The position numbers and the translations under genes were made by a program. A DNA stretch of 64,000 nucleotides from CBFCZU01 sp965602635 (GTDB taxonomy: Bacteria; Planctomycetota; Phycisphaerae; SM23-33): NCBI GenBank assembly GCA_965602635.1, contig CBFCZU010000001.1, positions 1 through 64,000 on the forward strand, written 5' to 3'. Under the pieces are notes generated by a model that searched no databases, was not told the DNA's origin, and saw nothing but the letters and a program-made list of their open reading frames with translations. Below are positions 52,238 to 61,273 of this stretch, in pieces (position 1 is the first letter of the stretch; every line of letters starts with the position of its first letter).

Positions 52238-55117
52238 CTATTCTTCGGCCAGCATGGCCGCAACGGCGGCTCGCACGCGGGCGAACTGTTCGCTGGAGAG
52301 GTTGTGGAAGATGGTCTCGCCGGCCTCGTCAAGGAAGCGCTCCTGCGTTTGGCCCTTCAGTTCGAGCAGACCTTTGAGCATCGCGCCGAGCTGTCTCCTG
52401 TCGTAGCCGCGCTTGCGGGCGAGCAGGGCGAGATACTCAACGTCCTGCTGGCCTCGCCGCAGGGCCTTCAGTCGAACGCTACAGACCACCTGCTCCTTGG
52501 GACCGCCGGGCGGCGGGGGGACAAGTATGGCCGTCGTCGAGGCCCTGCGATGGTTGGCAGGCGAGCCGATGGTATTCCACGGCAGCAGCCCGTCGGCTCC
52601 GAGCAGATAGGCGGATACGGGCCAGGCCTCGGCGTTGAGATTGCTGGCGCGAATCGGGTTGAGGCTGCCGTAGTTATAGAACGTCATCCCCCTGCCCATC
52701 ATCTCGGCGCACCGCTCGTGCTTGGTGTAGAAGGTCTTTGAGACGCACATCAGATCCACCACGCCATCCAGCCAGCGGCGCTGGCGGTGCGGGCGGCTTA
52801 TGTCGCCGCGGTATATGAACCGCCCCCCCTCGGCGCCCGCGACCGCCTGCTTGAACAGACGCCCCCAGTAGGCTATCGCAAGCCAGTCGTCGCGGTTCTG
52901 CGGCTCGTCCAGGCACCAGAAGCCGAGCTTGCCCTTGGTCCACGTGGGCTTGTTGTTCAGGTAGAACTGCATCTCAGTGCGCGTCCAACCCTTTTTCTCA
53001 AAGTGGCGCATGAAGTCAGCAGTCACCGCCCGAAAGCCCCGGCCGTACTCCTCGTCCATCAACTCCTCTATGGGCCCAGCCGTCAGGAAGTGCTTCTGCA
53101 GGTCGGTGGACTTGAATGCGTAATGGTCGCGGAAGTTGATCGGCCAGGCCTCGCAGAACGGCAGGTATTGGCTGGCCAGGGGCATGCCCGCGCGGGGCAT
53201 GTCCGCAAAGGCCGACCCGTCCAGCAGCGGGCCGAAGTATGCGTCGTAACCGCTCCAGTCGGCCACGCGCATCTCCGCACCCTTGCCCTGGAGCGGAATC
53301 GCATATCGCGTCTTGGCCGAGCCGTCCTGCGAGTAGGGCAGGACGTTCAGCGTGGTCCTGTGGGCGTGGGCCAGACGGAACCAGGCGTAGTCGCCGGTCA
53401 GCGGACGGGAGGAGTATGCGTTAAGCTCGCAGTTGAATGAGAGCGTATCGGGCAGGACGGGCGAGCGGACCTCCAGGCTGACGGGCACGTCGAAGGGCTC
53501 GGCGCCCTTTATCGCCACCGTGATCGTACCTCGATACCGGCCGGGCGCTGTGTCCTTCGGTATGCGGATGTCCACCAGCAGCGACTGATTGCGCTGGGAG
53601 GGCACCTTGTTGTCGGCGTTGGGTATTGCGAACGTGGTGCCCGGCCCCAGCGGAACGCACAGGTCGCCCATCCATTCGCCGTCGCGGATGTACCACTGTC
53701 GGAAGACGGATATATTGCTCGCCGGAACCTTCGCCCCGCCAGGCCCGCTGAGCGAACCAGCCGTGATACCGATGTCCGCAACCGGCGTCTCGACCGCTTC
53801 GATAAGTAATTGGAAGGCGACTATCTCGTTTCGACAGCCCGCCAGGGTCACCACCCCGTCTCGTCCGTTCCAGTAGATGTTGCCCTTACGGTACTCGCCG
53901 GCCGGCTTGGCGCCGTATTGCTTCAGGCCCACCTCTTCCAGCAGGTTGCCCGTTACGGGGTGGGCGCTCTCGCAGTCGCCATATGCCCACAGGCGGACCT
54001 TGCCCGTGCGGATGGTCGGAGAGCCTTTGGGATTGGCCTTTATCGCCACATCCGGCACGACCGGCACCGCTAGGGCCGCCGACGCTCGCCCGTCGGTCTC
54101 TGTCGTTGTAGAAGCCAGACCGCTTGCGCCTATGGACCTGACAGCGACCGTGACGTCGCCCCTCGGCGGCAGGTCGGTTATCACCAGCGACATCTTCCCC
54201 CCACCTTTCGGCGGACGCGGGATTTGCCAGAGCGGAAGGAGGGTGTTCGGCTTAGTCGATCCGCGCCGGCGGTATGAGACCTCTGCCCTGGCCAGGTCCT
54301 TCGGGACCGACACCGAGACCTTGACGGCCCCGGCAGTCGGGGACGCATGCGCCGGCGCGGGCCTGACGCTGAACGTCGGGGCAGTTGGCCTGCCGGTTGC
54401 CTTGCCGGCGGAGTCGACCAGGAGGTAAGGCCCGTGGCCCGACTCACGAGTGTGGAGGCGGTAGGGGATCTTGGTCTGGCCCTTCTCCTCGAACAACGCC
54501 AGTCCATACGTGCCGCCGTTTACAAGCGCCTGGACTATCGGCGCCGGCAGTTCGATGGCCACCCAGTCGCCCTGGAGGTGACGCACGGTGGCGGTGTGAC
54601 TGATGGAGTTGCCCAGGTCGAACGTGACGTCCGTCAGCTCGCTCTGGAACCCAGCCCATCGCCGCCGGCCGAAGTCGGCCCAGTTGGCCATCGCCCCGCC
54701 GCCGGGCCTGGCGGGTTTTGTGCCCGTGCCCGTGCCTTCCTTCCAGGGCGTCGATATGGTCGACACGCTCACCACGCGGAGCTTGTCCGCATCCGGCGAG
54801 GCCGCCTGGCGGATCATCAGCACCCCGCCGGTCAGCTCGCGGCCGCGAACCTTGGATGTGTCGAAATCGGCCAGGAAGTAAAACGCGCTGTCCTTGGCCT
54901 CCTTCGTATAGTGGATGCCGTGAAACGCCACCTCCTTGGCCGCGCCGTAGTTGATCTTGTAGATGTCGGCGCTGCTGGGGGCCTTCTTGATGTGGATGGC
55001 TGTGTCGGCTGTGCACTCAAGGCGGATGGTCTTTCGCTCTGCACCCAGTGCAAAGCATGCTGCCAGAAGAACCGTCATTACCGCTGCCCAAGTGGCCGGT
55101 GAACCAGACGTACTCAT
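52238..55117 (-). CDS. GH123-like (DUF4091) exported protein with DNRLRE-type N-terminus
   Basis: 959 residues from the ATG at 55117, with GGGAG nine bases upstream; the longer frame runs into an IS end. A signal peptide (WAAVMTVLLAACFALGA) is followed by a DNRLRE-like domain (about 30-240) and a fibronectin-like linker. The large C-terminal part has the DUF4091/GH123 pattern: LGFWCLDEPQNRDDW (acid/base candidates Asp-Glu), GADGLLPWNTIG and RLKALRRGQQDVEYLALL near the end. GH123 enzymes act on N-acetylgalactosamine-type glycans; DUF4091 specificity is mostly unknown. The mature protein should be periplasmic or external. Confidence 0.87.
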   Translation of the reverse strand: MSTSGSPATWAAVMTVLLAACFALGAERKTIRLECTADTAIHIKKAPSSADIYKINYGAAKEVAFHGIHYTKEAKDSAFYFLADFDTSKVRGRELTGGVLMIRQAASPDADKLRVVSVSTISTPWKEGTGTGTKPARPGGGAMANWADFGRRRWAGFQSELTDVTFDLGNSISHTATVRHLQGDWVAIELPAPIVQALVNGGTYGLALFEEKGQTKIPYRLHTRESGHGPYLLVDSAGKATGRPTAPTFSVRPAPAHASPTAGAVKVSVSVPKDLARAEVSYRRRGSTKPNTLLPLWQIPRPPKGGGKMSLVITDLPPRGDVTVAVRSIGASGLASTTTETDGRASAALAVPVVPDVAIKANPKGSPTIRTGKVRLWAYGDCESAHPVTGNLLEEVGLKQYGAKPAGEYRKGNIYWNGRDGVVTLAGCRNEIVAFQLLIEAVETPVADIGITAGSLSGPGGAKVPASNISVFRQWYIRDGEWMGDLCVPLGPGTTFAIPNADNKVPSQRNQSLLVDIRIPKDTAPGRYRGTITVAIKGAEPFDVPVSLEVRSPVLPDTLSFNCELNAYSSRPLTGDYAWFRLAHAHRTTLNVLPYSQDGSAKTRYAIPLQGKGAEMRVADWSGYDAYFGPLLDGSAFADMPRAGMPLASQYLPFCEAWPINFRDHYAFKSTDLQKHFLTAGPIEELMDEEYGRGFRAVTADFMRHFEKKGWTRTEMQFYLNNKPTWTKGKLGFWCLDEPQNRDDWLAIAYWGRLFKQAVAGAEGGRFIYRGDISRPHRQRRWLDGVVDLMCVSKTFYTKHERCAEMMGRGMTFYNYGSLNPIRASNLNAEAWPVSAYLLGADGLLPWNTIGSPANHRRASTTAILVPPPPGGPKEQVVCSVRLKALRRGQQDVEYLALLARKRGYDRRQLGAMLKGLLELKGQTQERFLDEAGETIFHNLSSEQFARVRAAVAAMLAEE

Positions 55118-55280
55118 TTGAAATGCTCCCGTCGCGGCGCGTCTGCGTGAGGCGTATCGTATCACCACGCCGCCGCCATGCCAAAGGTCATCCACATACA
55201 GCATGCTCGGTCCGCCGGCATGTCGCTTCAGGCTAAGTTGCCCAATTGACTGTGGCGTGACGGCGTGGGACATATTGGGC

Positions 55281-55346
55281 TTAATCCTCATCGCCCGGCC
55301 CCACGCCGAGCGAGGCCAGCGCAACGTGCAGGGCGGCCGTGCCAGT
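55281..55346 (-). pseudogene. Fragment of a DegT/DnrJ/EryC1-type aminotransferase
   Basis: On the minus strand the stretch encodes TGTAALHVALASLGVGPGDE followed by D and a stop. This is the typical early segment of sugar aminotransferases of the DegT family. Only about 21 codons remain, directly next to a lone IS-end repeat. It is a gene fossil, probably left by a transposition or deletion event. Confidence 0.65.
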
Positions 55347-55380
55347 ACCTGCAAGGTGGACGGGGTCTCCGGGAGGGACA
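55347..55380 (-). repeat. Solo copy of the IS right-end repeat
   Basis: The 34 nt match 43098-43131 with three differences; read on the minus strand they begin TGTCCCTCCCGG. Similarity stops exactly at the end of this stretch. It begins one base beyond the stop codon of the gene at 55382-58333. No matching left end was found. Confidence 0.8.
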
Positions 55381-55381
55381 A

Positions 55382-58333
55382 CTACCTGGTGGACTTTCCG
55401 GTGACCGATATGTCCAGTACGAGCGGAGTGTACGGCTTCATCTTGACCCAGGCGCGGACGGGTTTGATGGTGGCGGTGCGCTTGAGGCTGTAGGGGTTGA
55501 CGGTCTTGAAGTCCCGCTGGAGCGCGACCAGCAGGCTGGTCTTGATGGCCACGTCGCCGAAGCTGAGCGTGGAGGTCTCCTTGTCGCTCTTCAGGTCGGC
55601 GCTGCGCCTGACGGCGGGGAAGAAGCTAAAGATCACCGGCTCGTCGCCTTTTACGTCCAGTACACGGACCGTCACTCGCGCGGCCGTGGGCGAGATCACC
55701 TGGACCTCCAGGCGGGCCGTGAAGGTGTCGAACTCCAGCACGACCTCGTGGCCCTCGTCGGTCCGCTCCACGCGCCCCGCGGTGGGCATGTAGAAGGTTC
55801 GGCCTTTCACCTTGCGGTGGAACGAGCCCGCCTCGGCCTGCTGTTGCGAGTTGGAGGCAGCGAGAATCGTGCCCGCGCCGCGGTGATACAGCTCGACGGC
55901 GTTCTGCGGGTCCACCCAGTACATCCGCTCGACGATGGGGTCGATCGACAGGGCGTTGAGCCCGTAGACGAATCCGTCGCGCCGCGCGATCAGGCCCTGG
56001 CCGTCGAGGAAGGTGAATTCCGCGCGGTTGGGCATTGGCTCTTCGTCGCCGGGCTTGAAGTAGACGGCGTTTTCCGCCGTTCGGAACCAGTATTCCGGAC
56101 TGGACGCGCTGGGGCGGCTGGCCGAGCGTATGCGCCGGGCGGCGCGAACGCGGGCCAGGTGTCGCCCGCGCGCCGACAGCGACAGCACGAAGTCGCCATG
56201 GGTAAACGGGTTTGCCCAGATCACCCTGCCGTCGTGCAGCAGCGTCAGGTTCCCGGTCGGCAGGGAAGTGTGACACGAGAACTCCACGCATCGGGCCAGG
56301 CTCGGCAGGACGCTCTTGTCGGCGCTCTGCCAGTAGTACTCGCCCAGCGCGTTCATGGTCAGCCAGGTGTAATGCGTAGCCGGCACGACACGCCGCTCGG
56401 GGAAGTGCCCGTCCCGCTCATGGGCAGCCATTGCGCGCATCTCCCTCCGGCCCAGCTCTCGCCACTTGGCGTTGTCAAGCACGACGCCGCCCGTATAGAC
56501 GTTGGCTGCGTGGTAGGCGTAGTGGTTCGTGCCCGTGCCGGTCTCCGAGCTGAAGCGAGACGTCCGATTGCTCACCGGCGTTATCCAGACGGTGATCGTC
56601 GCCTCGACCAGTTCGCCCAGCCGGCGTCGCCAGTAGGCTGCCTGCTCGGCAGGCACGTCGTTCTTGAGCAGCTCGTATGTCTGGAGATAGCCCTGCAGGT
56701 GTCGGTTGGGCGGGTGCTCCAACTGCTCGTACCAGATGGCTGGGTCGAGCGCCGCTTCCATGCCCGCCGCAGCCGAGGCCAGCATTCGCTTGTCGCCGCG
56801 ATGCGGGTTCTCGGGCCAGTCGGACTTGTAGACCAGGGCGAACGGGTAGCACGCCCCGTAGCTCCATTCACTTGCGCGGAGCCTGCCGGATCGGCCAATC
56901 GAGCGATACCGTCCGTCGCCGGCCTGGATAATGTGGTAGAAGTTGCACGCGTCTGCCAGGCCCGCCCGATAGAGGGAAAGCGTTTTCAACTCGTCGATGC
57001 CCTTGCGGAACTTGTCCCACGCAGTTCGCTTCTGGGCGACGGCGCACCAGTGCTCGGCCGCTATGTCGATCGCGCCGCCATCGCCGCCGCCCGCCTTGGC
57101 CGCGGCGTAGAGATGCAGCTCGCCCTCCTTGGCACCCGACAGCTCGATCGACACCTTGCTCTTGCCGGGCATCAGCTTCTGGACCGCCCGCCCGACGCTA
57201 CGATTGCCCTGCACGGCCTCGAGCGTAACCTCCGCGCCCGCCGGATCGGCGATCGCCAGCCAGAGGGCCACCTCGATGGGCCCGGCCTCGTCTGCCGTGA
57301 ACGGCTTGCCCGTCTCGATGACCAGCGGACGGGCGACCTCGGCACGATAGCTGGCGACTTTGTGCCCTTCCGCGTCCGTGATCTCGATGGCGGCCGAGCC
57401 ATGGCGCTCGATCCGGGCTATCGCCAAGCCGTCATCGCCGACGGGCACGGGGGCGCCGTTTACCCTCATGGTGCAGCCGGCCCGCCAGTTGATCAGCTTC
57501 AGCTTGCTGGACCCGACCGCCAGCGAGACAGGAAGCCGCAGCGCCGCGGATGCGGGCGGCGCTTCGTCCACCACGTCCACTCGCCCCAGGCGCGTCGGGC
57601 GGTGGGCCCAGCCGCCCCACAGATCGCGCCACGCGAAGTGCGAACCGTCGGCAGGGCGGTTACGCATGACGTTGGCGTAGAAGCGACCTTCCGGCACGCC
57701 GAGCGTCTTCATGGGCAGCGCCGCAACCATCCACCAGCCCCGCTTATCGACGCCCGCCCGAACGCGGATAGATGTCGGGTCGATTGGCTCGATAACGCCC
57801 AGTTGGTCGCGCCGGGCGCACGGGCGAAGATACCGCAGGACGGCTGCCCTGCCTCCGGCGTTGACCTGCACGTTGACGTACGGATAAGCCGGCTTCTGCG
57901 AGTTGGTCAGCAGGACCTCAAGCGAGTCCGCTTGCCACACCTCCTGCGAGGCAGACGCCAGCAGTTCGGTGGCCTCGGCCTCCCACGCCCTATGGCCGCC
58001 CGTGCCGCGCACGATGGTGTCCGGCGTGGGGTCCAGGCACCGCGCCGCCAAGTAAAGCACCGACTCGTGCACCACCACGCGAATGTCCGTGGCCCTGTTA
58101 GCCGGCTCGGGCCTGCCTCTCGAGAACAGGCGCCCAAGCGGCTTGGCCTGCTTCCAGACGGGGTCGCCCATTGGCTCGTCGCCGTCCAACGCCGGCGCCT
58201 TGTCCACGCGCAGCACATGCCCCGCAGGGCTGTCGCACCAGACGGGCCCGGCGCCGGAGACGCCCTGGCCCCAAACGGTAGAGATCAACCATAGAACCGT
58301 TACCGCCGCCGCCACTGCGGATTCATTGCGCAT
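55382..58333 (-). CDS. Exported CBM9-like / alpha-alpha toroid protein (polysaccharide-processing candidate)
   Basis: 983 residues from the ATG at 58333, set by GGAGG five bases upstream; the frame is open further but has no start signal. A signal peptide (SAVAAAVTVLWLISTVWG) leads to a CBM9-like domain (about 35-240: DIRVVVHESVLYLAARCLDP, WWMVAALPMKTLG, ANVMRNRPADGS), then beta-rich modules. A helical region follows (about 480-720: YPFALVYKSDWPENPH, GTGTNHYAYHAANVYTGGVV, ATHYTWLTMNALGEYY) that resembles the (alpha/alpha) toroid of heparinase-type lyases. The C-terminal beta-sandwich is also heparinase-like. It is paralogous to the gene at 61274-64000. The exact family and substrate are not known to me. 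Confidence 0.8.
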   Translation of the reverse strand: MRNESAVAAAVTVLWLISTVWGQGVSGAGPVWCDSPAGHVLRVDKAPALDGDEPMGDPVWKQAKPLGRLFSRGRPEPANRATDIRVVVHESVLYLAARCLDPTPDTIVRGTGGHRAWEAEATELLASASQEVWQADSLEVLLTNSQKPAYPYVNVQVNAGGRAAVLRYLRPCARRDQLGVIEPIDPTSIRVRAGVDKRGWWMVAALPMKTLGVPEGRFYANVMRNRPADGSHFAWRDLWGGWAHRPTRLGRVDVVDEAPPASAALRLPVSLAVGSSKLKLINWRAGCTMRVNGAPVPVGDDGLAIARIERHGSAAIEITDAEGHKVASYRAEVARPLVIETGKPFTADEAGPIEVALWLAIADPAGAEVTLEAVQGNRSVGRAVQKLMPGKSKVSIELSGAKEGELHLYAAAKAGGGDGGAIDIAAEHWCAVAQKRTAWDKFRKGIDELKTLSLYRAGLADACNFYHIIQAGDGRYRSIGRSGRLRASEWSYGACYPFALVYKSDWPENPHRGDKRMLASAAAGMEAALDPAIWYEQLEHPPNRHLQGYLQTYELLKNDVPAEQAAYWRRRLGELVEATITVWITPVSNRTSRFSSETGTGTNHYAYHAANVYTGGVVLDNAKWRELGRREMRAMAAHERDGHFPERRVVPATHYTWLTMNALGEYYWQSADKSVLPSLARCVEFSCHTSLPTGNLTLLHDGRVIWANPFTHGDFVLSLSARGRHLARVRAARRIRSASRPSASSPEYWFRTAENAVYFKPGDEEPMPNRAEFTFLDGQGLIARRDGFVYGLNALSIDPIVERMYWVDPQNAVELYHRGAGTILAASNSQQQAEAGSFHRKVKGRTFYMPTAGRVERTDEGHEVVLEFDTFTARLEVQVISPTAARVTVRVLDVKGDEPVIFSFFPAVRRSADLKSDKETSTLSFGDVAIKTSLLVALQRDFKTVNPYSLKRTATIKPVRAWVKMKPYTPLVLDISVTGKSTR

Positions 58334-58681
58334 GATCGCCTCCATCATGCTATCTCGCGCCGCTTGGAAATGGCCATTGCTCCCGGCCGCGCAACCTGCA
58401 TCGGGCCAGACGGCACCATAAGCCAAGCATGGCCATTTGTCCCAGGAGCCTGTGTAATCCGGGATTTCCCAGGTAAACGCCAGCCCACGACCAGCGTGGG
58501 CCTTTTCGACGATTCTATCGCGGCCCGGGAGATCAACAAGCCCTTTCGCAGCTCCGGCAAGGGGCCATTTGCCTGCCCTCGGGCCATGGCGATCTCCTCC
58601 CAGCAGATCGAGGAGGCTATCAAGGAGGCGATTCTCCCCTGACGCGATGGCTTGCCGCTCGCCGCTACAATTCCCGGCCCT
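58334..58681. other. Intergenic region between divergent genes
   Basis: It should contain the promoter of the minus-strand gene, but no clear hexamers are seen. A hairpin at 58483-58505 (GCCCACG, ACCAG, CGTGGGC) followed by CTTTTC resembles a weak terminator on the plus strand, with no plus-strand gene before it. A plus-strand open frame (58364-58642) ending SSQQIEEAIKEAILP could be the tail of a lost gene; I could not place it. Confidence 0.4.
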
Positions 58682-58897
58682 ATGACTTGGACACCATGGC
58701 GATTCTTCCTCGTAGCCGTTACGGGATGGATGGACCGCAGGCAGCAAGAGGTGATCGATTACCTCAGGGAAGAGAATCGAATCCTGCGTGAGCACGTTGG
58801 CCGCAAGCGGCTTCTGCTGAACGATGAGCAGAAGCGACGCCTGGCGGTCAATGGCAGAACCCTCGGGCGCAAGCTGCTCCAGCAGTTCGGGACGCTT
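58682..58897 (+). pseudogene. N-terminal fragment of an integrase/transposase
   Basis: About 72 codons from the ATG at 58682: TWTPWRFFLVAVTGWMDRRQ, QEVIDYLREENRILREHVG and RLAVNGRTLGRKLLQQFGTL. This is the helical DNA-binding start of an rve-type transposase family common in planctomycetes. The family protein continues for about 270 more residues with a DDE core; here the similarity stops and the sequence passes into the upstream region of the PQQ-repeat gene. It is a different family from the IS at 41.8-43.1 kb. Confidence 0.75.
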
Positions 58898-59012
58898 TCA
58901 GCCCGGGCGGCGTACTCAGGTCCCATCGCCGCGAGGCCGCTCGAGCCGGATTCCCGCTGCCGTAGCGCCACTGAAACTTGGCGCTGTGTGCCCGCTGACG
59001 TATATAGACGGT

Positions 59013-60305
59013 ATGCACTCCTCTGCGGGCAGCCGAGTTGGGATCGCCAAGGCCTTGCTGAGTTTGGCCCTGCTGCCAGCGGCGGCGGACAGACGTGCTG
59101 GGGCCAAGGACTGGCCTCAGTGGCGGGGGCCCCGGCGCGATGGGGTCTCCGCCGAGAGTGGCTTGCTCAAACGCTGGCCCACGTCCGGTCCGAAGCTGTT
59201 GTGGGTTACTGAAGGCCTTGGTTCCGGCTGGGGCTGCCCGGTCATCGCCGGCAAGAGGATCTACGTCACCGGCAAACTAGGCAGGGAAGGCCTGCTCTTT
59301 GCTCTCGACTTGGACGGTCGCGTGCTGTGGAAGAAACCCTACGGCCTTGAGTGGAGCCGGAACTACCCCGGCGCCCGCCATCCGCCAACATTCGACGACG
59401 GCAGCGTGTATGTGATGAGCGGCCGGGCCGGACTGACCGCCTTCGACGCCCGCAGTGGGCAGCAGCGGTGGTCGGTCGATCTGCTCGAGCGATGCGGCGG
59501 CCGGCTGCTGGGGTTCGGGTTTACCGAATCAGTGCTGATCGACGGCGATCGACTCATCTGCTCCCCCGGGGCCCCCGATGCGTCGGTCGTCGCCCTCGAC
59601 AAGCGCAACGGCAAGACCGTCTGGACGAGCAAGGGCCTCAGCGATGCGTACGGCTACTGCGCGCCGCTGCTGGTCGATCATGGCAAGACCCGTTTGGTTG
59701 TGACCATGACGGGCACAGCGATCGTCGGCATCGAGGCCGCCACGGGCAGGCTGCTCTGGCGTCATCCCTACCGCAACAGGAACGGCGGCCATCACATCAC
59801 GCCCATCTATCACGAGGGACGCGTGTTCGCCACGTGTGGCTACGGCAAAGGCGGCGTGATGCTGAAGCTGTCACCGGATGGTCGACGGGTGACCGTTGTG
59901 TGGACCAATCCTCGCCTGGATCCTCACTATGGCGGCGTCGTGCTGCTGGACGGGCACCTGTACGGATCCACGCACAAACGCAAGACGTGGGTATGCCTCG
60001 AGTGGGCCACCGGCAAGCTCTGCTACGAGGAGAAAGGCGTTGGGAAGGGCTCCGTGGCCGCGGCCGACGGAATGCTGTACTGCTACGGCGAGAATGGAGT
60101 GGTCGCCCTTGTCAGGCCAGACCCGAAGCGCTTCGAGGTGATCAGCTCCTTTCGGATCAGGTGGGGCACAGGCCAGCACTGGGCACATCCGGTGATCTGC
60201 GGCGGCCGGCTTTATATACGGCATGGCGACAGTCTGATGACCTTCGACGTCAGGGGCGGTGCGGGTCTTGCTGGAGACTCCAACGGCCCAGCCGCCCGCG
60301 ACTGA
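59013..60305 (+). CDS. PQQ-type beta-propeller protein
   Basis: 430 residues from the ATG at 59013 (MHSSAGSRVGIAKALLSLAL, a plausible signal peptide); the open frame begins 189 bp earlier but covers IS debris. The mature part opens with DWPQWRGPRRDGVSAESGLL, the standard start of planctomycete PQQ-like propellers. Seven-to-eight blades follow with the theme VYVMSGRAGLTAFDARSGQQRW, RLLWRHPY and GMLYCYGENGVVALVRPD. These exported propellers lack known catalysis and often neighbour glycan-degrading genes, as here. No PQQ ligand is implied. Confidence 0.9.
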   Translation: MHSSAGSRVGIAKALLSLALLPAAADRRAGAKDWPQWRGPRRDGVSAESGLLKRWPTSGPKLLWVTEGLGSGWGCPVIAGKRIYVTGKLGREGLLFALDLDGRVLWKKPYGLEWSRNYPGARHPPTFDDGSVYVMSGRAGLTAFDARSGQQRWSVDLLERCGGRLLGFGFTESVLIDGDRLICSPGAPDASVVALDKRNGKTVWTSKGLSDAYGYCAPLLVDHGKTRLVVTMTGTAIVGIEAATGRLLWRHPYRNRNGGHHITPIYHEGRVFATCGYGKGGVMLKLSPDGRRVTVVWTNPRLDPHYGGVVLLDGHLYGSTHKRKTWVCLEWATGKLCYEEKGVGKGSVAAADGMLYCYGENGVVALVRPDPKRFEVISSFRIRWGTGQHWAHPVICGGRLYIRHGDSLMTFDVRGGAGLAGDSNGPAARD

Positions 60306-60687
60306 AGCAGATACCAGCGGGCGGCCAGAATCGCCTTCTGGGCCGTCCCAGACGAAACATGTAGGGGCTGAGCAAGAACGCCTGGGCCGTGGCGAACCCC
60401 CTCATGCCGAAGGTGCAGGCCGACAGGCAGGGCACTGACGGCAGGGGAGGCCAGAAGAGTGCTGGGGCCTGATTCCACCCGCCGGGGTCATACCCCGGAG
60501 GTCGCGATTCCCCCCCAAATTGTACATCAAACTGTACATCATTTTCTGGTAAACATGGTAAACATGGTAAACATGTGATACATGGAACGTCGATCGGAAT
60601 TCGTAACGTGTTGTGGTTTCGTTAGTCCCGATCTGACAACTCTTTACGGGGAGGCCTTCGGGGTCTCATAACCCGGAGGTCGCGGAG
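60306..60687. other. Gene-free stretch with palindromes and short tandem repeats
   Basis: A perfect hairpin lies at 60482-60498 (CCGGGGT, CAT, ACCCCGG) followed by GGAGGTCGCG; a variant with the same trailing GGAGGTCGCG occurs at 60658-60684. Between them are two TGTACATCA units (60521, 60533) and three head-to-tail TGGTAAACA units (60547-60573). The stretch is AT-richer than its surroundings and could hold a promoter or a regulator-binding site. Confidence 0.6.
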
Positions 60688-60927
60688 GTGAGCAAGGGCG
60701 CCAAGGCCTGGACGGCCGAGTTTGCCATCCCATTCAAAGAGCTGGTCGAGGACCCCAAGAAGCTCAATCGTGCCTGGGCGGTCAACTTCGGCCGGATGGC
60801 GTACCTGCTTGCGCAAACCGAGGACACCGCCTGGAGCCCCGTGGGCCAGACAGACTCTCACCTTCCCGCCAAGTTCGGCTGCCTGTGGCTTGACGTCGGG
60901 AGGATGGAAAGGACGGTAGCCAAGTGA
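60688..60927 (+). pseudogene. C-terminal fragment of a CBM9-like domain
   Basis: 79 codons from GTG: KGAKAWTAEFAIPFKELVED, RAWAVNFGRMAYLLAQTEDT, SPVGQTDSHLPAKFGCLWLD. This is the second half of a CBM9-type fold as seen in exported glycan proteins; the first half is missing. GGAGG seven bases upstream may allow expression, but it looks like a remnant. Its stop overlaps the next frame as GTGA. Confidence 0.65.
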
Positions 60928-61264
60928 ACGGTCGATATGTCGCATGGATCGCGATCCCCTGTATCTGTGGAATTGGGGGTCCCGTTCCTGTGCCTGGGGA
61001 TGGGGCCGCCACCGATCAGCCGTATAACACGGGCGACGAGCAATGGGTCTTCAACGATAACTGGCGCAACCGCAATTCAAGGAGTGGATCGGGCAAGTCG
61101 TCGGGAAGGAAGGAGAGGATGCCTGTCGTCACGACAAGTGGTGTTGCATGATGTATCCGAGGCTGATGCTGCTCCGTGACCTACTAAGGCATAGCAGCAC
61201 CTTGGAGGCCTACCTGCGCGTGATCAAGCTTCTCCGGAGATTTCTATACCGATCGGGACAGTAG
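60924..61264 (+). pseudogene. Frameshifted small exported protein of unknown function
   Basis: The frame from GTG at 60924 encodes a signal-like start (GRYVAWIAIPCICGIGG) and reaches DEQWVFNDNWRNRN near 61075. There the sense moves to another frame, FKEWIGQVVGKEGEDACRHD then KWCCMMYPRLMLLRDLLR and LEAYLRVIKLLRRFLYRSGQ, stopping at 61264. One missing base (AAC to AA) would restore a protein of about 113 residues. I do not recognise the family. It may be a decayed gene or a sequencing slip. Confidence 0.5.
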
Positions 61265-61273
61265 CGCAGACCG

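Noticed and set aside
60547..60575. TGGTAAACA x3 as a possible CRISPR or iteron array
   Set aside because: Units of 9 bp without spacers and only three copies; no cas or rep gene nearby.
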